From positions 78,059,200-78,123,199 of the forward strand of contig NC_087062.1 of assembly GCF_963678635.1 (NCBI RefSeq): 64,000 nucleotides of DNA. The letters run 5' to 3'. Under the pieces are notes generated by a model. It was not told the DNA's origin and searched no databases. It saw nothing but the letters and a program-made list of their open reading frames with translations. The DNA is from Symsagittifera roscoffensis. Taxonomy: Eukaryota > Xenacoelomorpha > Acoela > Convolutidae. The position numbers and the translations under genes were made by a program. The first letter of the stretch is position 1, and each line of letters begins with the position of its first letter. This document shows, piece after piece, positions 9,831 through 20,619 of this stretch.

Positions 9831-11069
9831 ATGGTGCCACCCATTCTCATGGCGGGGATAAAGTCAACCGGTTATAAATCCAAAAGGAGTGACCGCACTC
9901 TGACTGGAGCAACGTTAGAAATGGAGATACTCAGCCAATGTGGAGAGAGCAAAATGAGGGACTTCAAGCCATCTCCCATGAATCATGGAAAGGGAAGTGT
10001 TGCAGGACAACTAACACCAGTGGAATACAACCGACTAACCGTGTCGGAGACAGTGTCGATAGATGAACCCACTGGTGGATACATGGAGATGTTGGAATAC
10101 CGAAACTCGGCTAGAGGGTATGTAATGGCCCTGGAAGACGAAAAAGCCATGGAGGGTTATCTGGAAATGATGTTGCAAGGCACCACCCTCAAGCAGAAGG
10201 CGTATGGAACTTTGGAATCGTCTGACATACAGGCGGAAACAATCGAGCAGTTAGTGAGCCTTCCATGGAAAGCAGTAGTATTGAGGTATTTCGAAGAAGA
10301 AATGAGGACTACGCCAAGAATACATGCTCTCGTGGCAGTACCTTACGTAAGGACAGAGTTACAACTCAGGTTCGCCTGGTGCATGATGGGACTGACTCGC
10401 GAAGAATATGATTCAGAAGAAAGGAAGAGATCAAAGGAGGAAAAAGTTTTCCTTATGACGAATCTGAGGGATCTGATAGTCCAGGAGGGAGCAGCAGTAG
10501 CGTGTGCGAAGCGGAGAGACGCTCTCTGTTTCATTCGATTCCTGATAGAGCAGATTTCAGTACCTGCATTAAACACTTGTGTTAAAATGTTGAGGGAAGG
10601 CGATGAGCGAACGAAAGCCTTGTTCTTACTAGCAATGCTGGATATGCAGCAAAGTAAACCGATGAGGGTAAACATGAAAGAACCTGAGGAATTGGAACCC
10701 ATGAAAAAGATAGACGAAATCAGGAGATTCTCAAACAAGGAGTTGAGACTCACTAAAGAATCTATGGGAGCATTGCCAAAATCCAGTGAATACTGTGGAC
10801 CGATCAAGAAGAAGTCATATAGCTACGTATCCGGGATCATAGGGATAGCGTACAATCCTTTCCTGAGTGAAGACATACGCGATTGCTTCTTTGATTATGA
10901 GCAGGCGGTGTTACTGAGATTCTGGACGTCCAGAATTGTAACGATTAAGAGTGTTAACAATACACAGGCCAAATTGGGACTGGTCTTGGAAGAAGAGGTG
11001 ACTGCACCTTCAATACCAAAATCCGACAAGAGAGTGGAGTTTGGGTTGGGATTCTCAGACGAATTGTGA
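9831..11069 (+). CDS. ORF3 of the giant element, part 1 (unknown function)
   Basis: This 412-codon frame starts 11 bp after the ORF2 stop. I recognise no domain. It is mostly helical, with charged stretches (for example SEERKRSKEEK) and several conserved cysteines. The inverted copy at about 22,177-22,900 and 21,810-22,121 preserves the same order and start (MVPPILMAG), which supports a real protein. The frame closes at a TGA where the inverted copy reads through: left has gaattgtgag, right has gagttactgag, one base more. Part 2 is therefore the continuation of the same protein after a 1-bp deletion. Confidence 0.65.
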   Translation: MVPPILMAGIKSTGYKSKRSDRTLTGATLEMEILSQCGESKMRDFKPSPMNHGKGSVAGQLTPVEYNRLTVSETVSIDEPTGGYMEMLEYRNSARGYVMALEDEKAMEGYLEMMLQGTTLKQKAYGTLESSDIQAETIEQLVSLPWKAVVLRYFEEEMRTTPRIHALVAVPYVRTELQLRFAWCMMGLTREEYDSEERKRSKEEKVFLMTNLRDLIVQEGAAVACAKRRDALCFIRFLIEQISVPALNTCVKMLREGDERTKALFLLAMLDMQQSKPMRVNMKEPEELEPMKKIDEIRRFSNKELRLTKESMGALPKSSEYCGPIKKKSYSYVSGIIGIAYNPFLSEDIRDCFFDYEQAVLLRFWTSRIVTIKSVNNTQAKLGLVLEEEVTAPSIPKSDKRVEFGLGFSDEL

Positions 11070-11956
11070 GAACGAGCTTGATGGCAGTGTGGGAATTGAT
11101 GAAGCCATCATGGTGTCCTAGTCCCAACGCTGACTCAATATTACGGGCGACACAAGACGTACAGAGGGAACTGAATGCAGACTGTAACCTGCGTGACCTC
11201 AACATCATATATAATGTGATGATAACAGCCTCTAAGAGCAACGGAGAAGATAAAGTGGAGTTGCCTGGCTGGGGACCAGAAGACTGGGTCAAACCTGGTA
11301 GCTGTCTGGCGGAAGTCTGTGGACTGGAGGGTCATGTTTGTGGAGGTCTAGACTGTGTGAAAACCCTGGAGAAACAACACAAGCAATTGACACTAATGTT
11401 TGGAAATGTAGTGATGAAAGCAAGAACGGAGACGGAACTGATAGCAGATTGCCATGGAGGAACCGATATGAATCTGGTGACTGCACTAGGATTCTACAGC
11501 ATGTTGGGTTCTTTAGAGTCACTATTGAATCTAGAACAGAAACATGAGATGGTCACAGCCATCAGCGTAGAAGTATTCCCAGGAGTTCTGCAGACTGAGC
11601 AGAAGTATATAGGAAAATGGAGGGAAGCAATCGAAACAGAGATGAACATCAGACACAGCGAAACTTATTGTAGACCATCAGGAGCACAATATTTGGTGGG
11701 TTCAACGTTGGCTCCAATGTGCAAGAGCAGGTATCCTGTACATTTCGTAGCTGTGGACGTGAAGAGTACAAGAATGATTGTGGATCAAGCCTTCTCAGTG
11801 CCGAAGTGTGTGAGATTGGCGAGAATGTCTGAAAAGTCTTACGAGTTACTATGTAAGATGTTCTCAGCAATTCCAGAGAGAACCAAAGAAGAGTTGGAGT
11901 CAATACTAGGAAAGAAGTTCATGGGATATGTGAGCGGGAACTTCAGTGACTTCTAA
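11066..11956 (+). CDS. ORF3, part 2 (continuation after 1-bp frameshift)
   Basis: The 296-codon frame overlaps part 1 by 4 bp. In the inverted copy the two are in one frame (GLGFSDELLRTSLM at about 21,700-21,760), so this is one gene broken by a single-base deletion. It has cysteine-containing segments (AEVCGLEGHVCGG, and CRPSGAQY near residue 200) but no recognised metal-binding arrangement. The function is unknown. It stops at 11,954. The alternative frame is open from 11,950 and leads into part 3, so a further one-base lesion is likely here, though the inverted copy is deleted across this spot and cannot confirm it. Confidence 0.6.
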   Translation: MRTSLMAVWELMKPSWCPSPNADSILRATQDVQRELNADCNLRDLNIIYNVMITASKSNGEDKVELPGWGPEDWVKPGSCLAEVCGLEGHVCGGLDCVKTLEKQHKQLTLMFGNVVMKARTETELIADCHGGTDMNLVTALGFYSMLGSLESLLNLEQKHEMVTAISVEVFPGVLQTEQKYIGKWREAIETEMNIRHSETYCRPSGAQYLVGSTLAPMCKSRYPVHFVAVDVKSTRMIVDQAFSVPKCVRLARMSEKSYELLCKMFSAIPERTKEELESILGKKFMGYVSGNFSDF

Positions 11957-12021
11957 ATACAGAAACAGAGAAATACACAGATTACAATGCAGTAGATGAG
12001 AATGATGAAGTCCACCGAGTA

Positions 12022-12849
12022 ATGATGGAAGTGGAACCATTGCTGGAAGCTTCGGGAAAACGTAATTGGAGGAGCATCATGTTGACGCATGACGAGTTTC
12101 CTTGCCACTGCTTGCTGCAGACCTGGTGGTATCCCAAGCGTAGTAATCTGATGTTGATCTGGGACTCTGGAGAGCTGCTCTCCATGGGTTTACCAGATTC
12201 ATCACAGCCCGTAACAATAGTGATAGTGGGAGTTATGATGGCGATACGATGGCTGGAAGCTCATGTGAGAGAAAATAATAGACAGGAGGCACCAACGAGA
12301 GAACAATTGCGGAAATTAGATTGTCTAAAAGATTTAGATCTTTTGGAGACAATGTGCAAAGTTCTAAACATTCCGATGGAAGTGAAGAAGATATGGGCGA
12401 GAAAACGATTGATGCCATGGTTCAGAGCTAACATGACTGCATGGTTGTACGAGTATGCGAAAAAGCATATGTTGAAGCACGGCAGGGTGTACAGTGAATA
12501 TCAGCTGGACATTGGAGCAGGAGCTTTCAAGCGAGCTCTCGTGACTCATCGGAATGCAGTGACCACCGCTGTGAAAAGAATTTCCAAGACGAGTGAGCGT
12601 AGTGGAAAGGAGAAGGCAGAGATGCTGAAAGAAGATTTGGAGAGAAACGTGACGTTGTGTCTCCACAACAGCTTCTGCAGAAACAGAGAATCCAACGTGG
12701 ATCCCCTACCTTGCTGTAAACAGAGGGTAGAAGAGCAGAAGTGTTGGAGGACTGCTTCCAACAGCGTCAGAATAGCTAACGATGTGTTGCAAGACACCGA
12801 AACTGAAAGTGCAGAGTCAATGTCACAGGAGGAGGAGACGGAACATTGA
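12022..12849 (+). CDS. ORF3, part 3 (C-terminal segment)
   Basis: This is a 275-codon frame, open from 11,950 without an upstream ATG, so the ATG at 12,022 need not be the start. It contains a helical basic segment (KKIWARKRLMPWFRANM) conserved in the inverted copy at about 20,979-21,055, a cysteine pair (PLPCCKQ), and an acidic tail ending QEEETEH. Its last 30 or so codons are duplicated downstream at 13,115-13,207. Together the three parts would give an ORF3 protein of about 1,000 residues. No family is recognised. Confidence 0.6.
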   Translation: MMEVEPLLEASGKRNWRSIMLTHDEFPCHCLLQTWWYPKRSNLMLIWDSGELLSMGLPDSSQPVTIVIVGVMMAIRWLEAHVRENNRQEAPTREQLRKLDCLKDLDLLETMCKVLNIPMEVKKIWARKRLMPWFRANMTAWLYEYAKKHMLKHGRVYSEYQLDIGAGAFKRALVTHRNAVTTAVKRISKTSERSGKEKAEMLKEDLERNVTLCLHNSFCRNRESNVDPLPCCKQRVEEQKCWRTASNSVRIANDVLQDTETESAESMSQEEETEH

Positions 12850-13465
12850 CGAATGGTAGTAGATACAAGATGCAAAAAGAAACTAAAATAAAAGAATTTA
12901 GAAGTTTTAGAACTTCTAAACGACGAAAAAAGAAGAAAAAAAGAGGTGACAAAAGAGAAGGAGTTAAAACTCAGAATTGTTTTATGTGTGTGAGAAAACT
13001 CAAGTGAAAAACTAAGCAACCAAGTTATAATTAAAAACTGAAACATTTAGTTGAGTTTTGAACATTAAAGAATTTGTTGCATTTATAATTTTGCATTTTG
13101 ATTTTTTTTAGTGGCTTTCAACAGCGTCAGGATAGCCAACGATGTCCTACAAGACACGGAAACCGAAAGTACGGAGTCAGTATCACAGGAGGAAGAAATG
13201 GAACATTGATGAATGGTCGAGAAAACAAGAGGCAACAAGAAAGAAAACTAGAAGAATTTAGAAGTTTTAGAACTTCTAAACGACGAAAGAAGAAGAGAAC
13301 AAAGGAGTGATAAAGAAAACTTAAAACTCAGAATTGTTTTATGTGTGTGAAAAACTCAAGTGAGAAACCAAGCAACCAAGTTGTAATTGAAAACTGAAAC
13401 ATTTAGTTGAATTTTGAAATTGTTGCATTTATAAATTTGCATTTTGATTTTAGCAGAAATGGCTT
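12755..13465 (+). repeat. Diverged tandem duplication of the ORF3 3' end and downstream non-coding sequence
   Basis: Unit 1 is about 12,755-13,114 and unit 2 about 13,115-13,465. Both begin in the ORF3 C-terminal codons (aacagcgtcag), pass the stop and share gaatttagaagttttagaac and the following non-coding tract. In the 30 aligned codons, eight differ synonymously and three change the residue. The inverted copy at 20,330-20,660 has a single unit. Unit 2 is therefore probably derived from another, protein-coding copy of the family. Confidence 0.85.
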
Positions 13466-14945
13466 TAGAGACACTTATTATATTTAGAGAGGCTTAAGAG
13501 AAGAGTATATTTAAATATTCTAGCCTGCATGATTGTTTTTAATCACTTAGGAAGACTGATCACTTTGTGGTGACGTGGAAGGCTTGAGTAATCTCTCGAA
13601 GAGGGAGATTGTTTCATTGTTCTTTCTAACCACAAAGTTTCATAGTTTTAATATTACAGGACAATAACAAGCAAGATTTCCGAAGGGAAGAAGCATAGTA
13701 GGATAATTTTAGCTTGTTGGTTGGCAGGACTGTCCTGCAAGCCAACACCTTTTAAATCTAAGAGAAAGAGTTTTAATCGGGACATTGACACTGGAAGTCA
13801 GAAAATATGTTTTATCTTAGGTTGTATCCTCAATGTGCAGATTAATGAGAGAATTTGAAGGCTATAATGATGTAGTATGATGCCATTTATATTCTGCAGT
13901 GAGTCGATGTGACGTGGATAAAAGTAATTTCGTGCATTTTGTAAATTCTGTTCGATGACACTGTAACCATTTTACGAACATTGCACGATTCAATGAGGAC
14001 ATTGACCGGACTGTCCGGAGAGTATGTGACATTCGACCAGAATGGCCAAAATGCAATTTGTGGAGACTTCGAATTTTTAGCAGTAAGCCTTCCGGATTGA
14101 TGGTTATTAAGAATTAAGGACGTTATTGGAACGATTAGCCAGACGGTGAGGGCTGGAATATTCTAGTATTTTTAAATTTCAAAAATTCGAATTATGACGT
14201 CATATTTCTGAGAAACGTCAGAAACGGCCATTTTTGCAAAAACGAGAAAGAAGAAAAAGAACAACTTTATCTGCGATAGCGAACAGGACGAAAATCGAGA
14301 TTGAAAACGACAACGAACAACAGAATAGCAGAGGACGTTCCGAGTTGCAACTATTGTGCTGCTACAATAGTTGCAAGGCCGTTGCGAGCAACGGTGAAGG
14401 GTGAAGGACAGCCTTTCGGATCAAGAGGAAATCAGGATTAGTGAGCTTGATCCAGCGGATTCATCAATCCGGAAGGGTAAAGGGACTGAAACTTTTATCC
14501 TGTTGCATAAACTTTTAGCATCCTGTCATGTCCTGACTTGAATTTAATTGATATTTGGATTAGTTTTAACAAGGATGAGGTGCTAGGAGTTGGGCGGGAA
14601 AGGGTTGATCCATCTTCGATGGAGATGATGATTTTTATCTACTGAACAAAAACAATAGTAATATAATAAGTAGTAGCCCTGTTTTTAGGATTGACCTCGT
14701 GGTCTGGGGATACTGAGACCCAGCCATGAGCTCACTATTTGCATGTAATTAAGTTAATTTGAGCGTTCTGGTCGAAGCCGGAGAACAGTAACGTTTTTGT
14801 CGACCCGATGTTGGAAAGACCACCGAAAAGTACTGGCTTGGTAGATACGGTGAAAAGCATGCAAAGCTCTGTTTAGACGTTAGCCAGTCGTCTTAAGACT
14901 TAGTTTTGTTATCCGTCGATATGTATCTTCCGGGCGAAGGTTACA
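13466..14945 (+). other. 3' non-coding tail of the left arm (possible LTR region)
   Basis: There is no ORF. The tail is shared with the inverted copy at about 18,871-20,330 at moderate identity, the best conserved block being ctggggatactgagacccag (14,714-14,733 and its complement at about 19,093-19,112). A purine run gaagagggaga at 13,598 could be a polypurine tract, but no TG...CA-bounded repeat can be fixed because the 5' end is absent. Conservation of a long non-coding end between two diverged copies suggests that it carries cis-acting sequence. Confidence 0.5.
14345..14376 (+). repeat. Perfect 13-bp hairpin in the 3' tail
   Basis: The arms ttgcaactattgt (14,345-14,357) and acaatagttgcaa (14,364-14,376) are exact complements around a 6-base loop gctgct. 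The matching part of the inverted copy keeps only traces, so a functional role is uncertain. Confidence 0.7.
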
Positions 14946-15589
14946 TTATAAAATTCCCACTAACCGCTTATCATGGGTTAGTTCAGTCCGCTAAAGTCCA
15001 GTCAAAATCCTTTTTTTTACCTTTATGCTGCGTCAAGATGAGGAAAAACAACAAAGAGTGTACAAGCAAAGATTGCTTAAAACCTTCAGGACTGATAAAT
15101 TGGATTAGATAAAATTGTTGTTCTAGTTGGTATCATATCAGTTGTGTAAATATTTCTCTTAGCCACTCTAAGAAAACCCAATGGTTTCAGTGTCCCTAAT
15201 GCGTTGATGTAAAATCTGTTAATAAATCAACAATAGGTAATGATTTAGTGCTAGACATTTATGTTAATACATTGAGAATGCGTTAAAATTGTAAATTCAA
15301 ACAATCGTTTTTGCACATTTTGTGCATCTTCAGGTTTTAAAAATTCTAAACTATCTGTACAAAATGATCAAAGATCATAAAAAGTGTCACACACATCATT
15401 TCTTCAAAATTTTAAAAATTCAACCAATTTGTTAATACAGCCATCTCAAATGTCCGAGTACTCAGGAGAGTACCGAAAGACTCGCGTGTTCCCTTGGCGG
15501 AAAGTCCTCCGAAAAATAAATGACATCGTCTATAATGTAGAAGATGTTACAAAAAGGCTAATTTTTTAAAAGTCTTTCTTGTTTTTTTT
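14946..15589. other. Spacer between left arm and LINE relic
   Basis: This is AT-rich sequence without a supported gene. Weak similarity to the inverted flank may continue to about 14,975, then stops. I see no duplicated target site. Confidence 0.5.
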
Positions 15590-18066
15590 TTGGAGCAAAC
15601 GAAAAGAAGTGGGCGCAAACAGACCACAAGCATGAGCTCTTTGATGAATAAAAAGAAATTCGAGCAAATGACGTGTCACTTCCAAAACCCCATCCCCAAG
15701 TTTCAAGCCCGCCTCTGAGTGACCTCGAGCTGAGAAAAAAGCTATTAAGTAGTAAGCTTGATGAAGGAAATGTAAAGAGAGGAATATGGCTTGCTCTTCG
15801 GATGACAAAATTGCTCTCCAAATCCAGAAATTTTGGATAGTTTTTTCGGAACCAATTTCGATCTATACAAAGCGATAATGTCCTTTCCGAACGGATCAGC
15901 AGCAGGTCCTGATAAAATTCCTCAATAAAATAGTTCCTCAAACCTTGTAAGTAAGTCGAATGGCAGTGAAGGACTTAATTTTCTGAAATGGCTTACTAAG
16001 CTGATAAACCTCATTGGAGATGGCAAAATACCCGAACCCCTAAGACCTTTCTTTTTTGGCACAAAGCTTATCGCCCTCATAAAGATAGACGGAGGGTTGA
16101 GACCGATTGCCATAGGCACTACGCTGAGACTTATCGCGTCTAAATGCGCTGGATGCAAGGCCCTCTCCGAGCGACAAATTTTTCGGAAACGTACAAGTAG
16201 GATGCGGTACCAAACGAGGAGCAGAAATAGCTGCAAACTCGTTTCGAAACCTAATTTCACGCGAGGACAATCCAAAGTGCACTATTCTTTTAAAACTAGA
16301 TTTTAGGAATGCCTTTAACTCTCTAAACAGAGAAACAATGCTGAATCATGTTTATTCAAATCGCCCCGAATTGTATAATTACACCCATTGCGCGTATGAT
16401 AAACCTAGTTACCTTTTTTACGGAAGCTCTGTCATAATGTCAGAAGACGGAACTCAGCAAGGTGATCCTGAAGCCCCGCTCTTTTTGCGGAAACAATTGA
16501 TACACTAGTCAAACAGTTGGAGTCGAAAATTGACATCTGGTATTTAGAGGATGGAAATTTAGCCTACGACTATAAGGTAGTTTTCCGGGACCCTAAAAAC
16601 ATTCTGAAATCGGAACAAATTTACGGCTTGAGCTTGAACACTGAGAAATGCAAACTTTGTTTCTTGGGACCGACTACTAGTACACAGTATAGTTCAATTT
16701 TAACACAATTTCGAAAAATATGCCCCAAAATAAAAATAAGAACAAAAGAAGAATTCCCCATTTTGGGATCTCCAATCGGCAAACTTTGCCGAAAAAAATT
16801 ACTCGACGAAAAAATTAAGGAGCTTGAAAAAATCTCGGATGTCAGTGACAAACTAGACGCCCATTACGGTTTTTTACCTCCTGAAAAATTGCTTTAGCAT
16901 GCCGAAGCTCCTATATTTTTTGCGTACGAGTCCTTGTTTTTTGAAAAATTATTTTTTGGAACGCTACGACAAATTACTAAGAAATTCATTATGCAAGGTC
17001 ACTGACGTGAAAATGGATGATAACCAGTTTTTAAAAGCAGTTCTTCCGGCAGCCAAAGGTGGCTTAGGCGTTTCTTCCGCTCATCTACTCGCTTTAGCCG
17101 CTTTCTTAGCCTCAGCAGTAGGAGCGAAAGATGCCTTAAGCGAAATCTTTGGTTTGGAGCATGTGGATGGAACCTATGATGATGCACTTAAACGGTGGTT
17201 TGAACTTGGACAAATTGAAACGGCTCCGGAAAATGAAACCCAAAAAAATTGGACGGAGCCAATTTTTGACAGCGAAATTGCAGACTTGATTTTACGACTC
17301 GAACCAACGGACAAAAAAAATTCAACGCGTTTAGATTTTGCTCCCAATGGTCGAACGTCATCCCGTGCAAAAATTTAGGTTTAAACTGTCAAACCAACAA
17401 CTCAGAATTGCAATAGGACTACGATTAGGCTCAAAAATATGCGAACGACATAAATGCGTGTGCGGAAAAGACGTTACCGAGGATGGTTGACATGGTCTTT
17501 CTTGCCTCAAAAGTGCAGAGAGATTCTCTAGGCATTCAAACCTGAATGCCCTTATAAAGCAGAGTTTATCTTCCACTCACATTCTGTCTGTTTTAGAACC
17601 ACGATTTCTCGACAGGACCGATCAGTAGCGACCAGACGGTGTGACGCTCGTTCCATGGACTGTTGGTAAGCAGCTCTTGTGGGATGTAACGGTAGTAGAC
17701 TCCTTAGCTCTTTGTAGGATAAAGGCCGGGTCTGTTTGTAACCCTGGTACGGCTGCGGCAAAAAAATGGCAGTTTGTAACCCTGGTACGGCGGCGACAAA
17801 AAATGACAAGTATAAAGATCTTGTAGATGATGGATACCTTTTTCAACCGCTAGCTTTTGAAATTTCAACCGCTAGCTTTTTTCAGCCCCAGCACAGAAAT
17901 TTTTTTGAGCAAGCTTTGTAAGATCCTAAGCATAAGCACTGAGGAACCCAGAGCAGGCAACGTTTTAAAACAGAGCATCTCCCTGGCAATACAGATTGCG
18001 AACGCCGCTTGCGTACTCGGAACAATCAATGAAAAAATAATTTTCGACGAAATTTTATATTTGTAA
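15590..18066 (+). pseudogene. Broken non-LTR retrotransposon (LINE) with C-terminal endonuclease-like module
   Basis: Several frames together trace one reverse transcriptase. In order: FPNGSAAGPDKIPQ (about 15,883-15,925); GGLRPIAIGTTLRL (about 16,091-16,132); motif A LDFRNAFNSLNR (about 16,296-16,331); motif B SEDGTQQGDPEAPL (about 16,440-16,482); motif C WYLEDGNLA (about 16,537-16,563), where the usual first Asp of the YxDD box is Glu; and the thumb with LGSPIG and PKLLYFLRTSPCF (about 16,765-16,940). C-terminal: CVCG...H...C near 17,457-17,507, then RPDGVTLVPW and LLWDVTVVD (about 17,633-17,703). This PD...D spacing resembles the restriction-like endonuclease of R2-type LINEs, an inference. 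A last conserved block KYKDLVDDGYLF lies near 17,810-17,845. Stops and frameshifts (for example 15,926 and 17,487) make it a relic. Confidence 0.85.
17730..17808 (+). repeat. Short tandem duplication in the LINE relic
   Basis: The segment tttgtaaccctggtacggc is repeated 42 bp downstream with two differences in the following bases. It is an insertion-like lesion in the endonuclease-like part of the relic. Confidence 0.7.
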
Positions 18067-18870
18067 CCTTTGTATAATATATTTTCTCGTGCCCAATTGC
18101 GCATTTTTATTGAAAAAACGTAACCCGCATCGATTTTAATTGAAAAGGACTTAAACACTAGTCATCTTCTTCTATCATTATCACTTCCATATCTAGAGAA
18201 TACCAACGATTTGACTGGAATACGCGATGAAGGGATTCCTGACTGTAACCTCGGTTACTATGATACTTTTGACCTTCTGGATACCTATTTAAAAATAAAT
18301 TTTACACCACAACGGAGCTGGATTATTTTTCAAAAACATTAATTTACACCATTCAAGAGACATTTAGCTGTTTAGTGGACAGAAATCACACTAAACAGCA
18401 AGTGAACTAAATTTCTGTCCACTTTCCCGCAATTATAAATTGAGTCCCCTGATTTTTCTGACTTCTTATTTCAGTTGCTGCAATAAACTTGAGCATGACA
18501 TGGCCAATTCTACTTTTTTAAACTCTACCACTTCCCCCAAAGTCAAGATAAAACTTCAGAATATGACCGAGTGGCACGTACTCCCCAGACTCAAGATCGA
18601 TGTACTCATTGCGCTTCGTCGTCATGTCAGTGAGCCTCCAGAATTGTGAGCGTGCCTCAAGATACAGTGCCAGTGGTCATTTACAGAAATTTGCGGCAGA
18701 TTCAACCTTATCTAATCCCGAAAGATCACAGCCATCTAAAATTGTCACTCAAAAGCTAAACAGAAATTAAAAACGTCATCCAACTGCACTTGGTATTTTA
18801 TCTTTAAAAGCAGTTTCAATTTTCCTTTTCTCAGCGCAGTCGGGAAATTCTCATGCAAAATTTTGTGTAA
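18067..18870. other. Spacer between LINE relic and right arm
   Basis: There is no supported gene. It contains a hairpin (arms 18,375-18,386 and 18,411-18,422, gtggacagaaat) nested with a second pair (ctgtttagtg against cactaaacag). It also contains a block of about 185 bp that recurs beyond the other end of the right arm. Confidence 0.5.
18405..18590. repeat. Direct repeat, copy 1 (partner 29,365-29,540)
   Basis: The core gacttcttatttcagttgct, then caagataaaacttcaga, is shared with 29,365-29,540 in the same orientation. The two copies bracket the right arm. On the minus strand both translate to a similar peptide core (HVM.KFIAATEIRS); this copy has a stop that the other lacks. Confidence 0.7.
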
Positions 18871-20619
18871 CATTCGCCCGGAAGTACATATCGACGGAAA
18901 ATAAAGCAAGCTAGCATCTGGCTAGCATCTAAACAGCGCTTCTTATGCTTTTAACCGTCACTACCAAAGCCAGTTCTATGTGTGGTCCTTTTACGTCGGG
19001 GCGACAAAATCATTACTGTTTTTCTGCTATCAGCCAAAACGCGCAGATTAACTTAGTTACTTGCAAAATGGTGAGCTCAGTTAATCATGGCTGGGTCTCA
19101 GTATCCCCAGACCACAAGTTCACTCACAAAAACAGGGCTACTACTTACTTAATCTATTACTATTTTTGTTCAGTAGACAAAAACGAAGAAAAAAACTCGG
19201 AGATGGATCAACCTTTTAATTCAACTCCTAGCTATTCATTTTCTGAAAATGAATTTTGATATTAGTTATTTAAAAGTAATTAAAAGTAATTAAAAGGCAG
19301 ATTCAAGTTTTTTACCGAGCCCCTTCCGGATTCTAGGATCTTGTTGTCTGTTGTTCTTCCTGATTCTAGGAAAATCTTCGGTAACGATTGTACAGTTACA
19401 ATTATTAAAACTCGGAATAGTCTTCCGTTAAGGTCGCCAACTATAATTCTGTCGTTCGCTATAAATTCTCGTGCGTCTTCTCTGTGTGAGCGAAAATTGT
19501 TCCTCTGTTTTCTCGCATTTTCAATTACAGCAAAGTTTTAAGGTCGTGACGTGTCTCTATTTCAGAACGAAAATTTAAAATTTATTTCGTCACTTCAAAT
19601 TGACTTTTCCTGATTCGTCAAATTGTACGATTAGCACAGTTAATCCATCAAAACTGCCAAATTTCCCACTCGAATGTCACAATAAAAATTCGATTTTGCC
19701 ATGCATTTTGGCGCCATTCTGGTCGAAGGTCACAAACTCCCCGGACATCCCGGTCAATGTCCTCATTGAGTCTCGTGGTATTCATTAAAATGGTACAGTG
19801 CCATCGAACAGAATTTACAAAATGCATGGAATTACTTTTATCTACATCACATCGACTCACTGCAGAGTACAAAAGTCATCATACTAAACTGTTATAGCCT
19901 TCTAACTTTTTTCACTAATCTGCACTTTTGAGGATATGGTTCAAGATAAAACATCTTTTCTGACTTTTAATGACATTACCACGATTTAAAATTTATTCTC
20001 TGAGGTTTAAAAGATGTTGAGACGCAGGACATTCCTGCCAACCAACAAACTAGAATTATCCTACTATGCTTCTTCCCTTCGGAAATTTAGTCGTTATTGG
20101 TCCTGAATTTTAAAATTAAAAAACTCTGTGGTTAGAAGGAACAATGAAATAATCTCCTTCATCAAGAGATTACTCAAGACCTTCATATCACCACAAAAGG
20201 GTCAGTAATCTCAGTTGATTAGAAACAATCATTAAGGCTGGAATATTTAATATACTTTTCACTCAAGCCTTTCTAAATAAAAAGTAAGTGTCTCTAAAAA
20301 CACTAACTAAAATCATAATCCAAATTTACAATTGCAACAAATTCGTAAACTCAAAATCACCTAAAAGTTTCTCTTTCATTCAGTTTCAATTTCAAGCGTA
20401 GTTGCTTGGTTTCTCATATGAGTTTTTCTCACACAACACAATTCTGAGTTTTGACATCTTCTTCTCCTTAGTTACTTCTTCGTTCACTGTTTTTTCTGTT
20501 TTTTCGTCAGTTAGAAGTTCTAAAACTTCTAACTTCTTCTAATCTTTCTATTTTTTGCATCTTGTTTTCTGGCTCTTTGTCATCGCTCCATTTCCTCCTC
20601 CTGCGACATTGACTCCGCA

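Larger units (their letters stand above)
1..14945 (+). mobile_element. Left arm of a giant Ty3/gypsy-like retroelement (5' end outside window)
   Basis: This is a continuous block of large plus-strand ORFs: integrase, macro-like domain, small ORF, SGNH-containing ORF2, ORF3, then a non-coding tail. The block reappears in inverted orientation at 18,871-27,970, which sets its 3' limit: the two copies align up to about 14,945 (a shared gttaca followed by divergence). Base composition is visibly less AT-rich than the flanking DNA. The element exceeds 14.9 kb without gag, protease, reverse transcriptase or the 5' end, which would lie upstream. No long terminal repeat pair can be defined because only the 3' end is visible. 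It is damaged in several places (2-bp insertion in an A run, small deletion, one in-frame TAG, 1,303-bp duplication, at least two frameshifts), so this copy is probably not autonomous, but most reading frames are still long. Confidence 0.85.

Noticed and set aside
13098-13310. Separate small gene after ORF3
   Set aside because: It is an out-of-frame reading of the second duplication unit; the meaningful frame is the ORF3 tail copy.
13862-14056. Minus-strand ORF in the 3' tail, also seen in the right arm
   Set aside because: Although a related frame appears at 19,648-19,872 on the opposite arm, the peptides do not keep reading-frame integrity, so conservation is probably at the nucleotide level.
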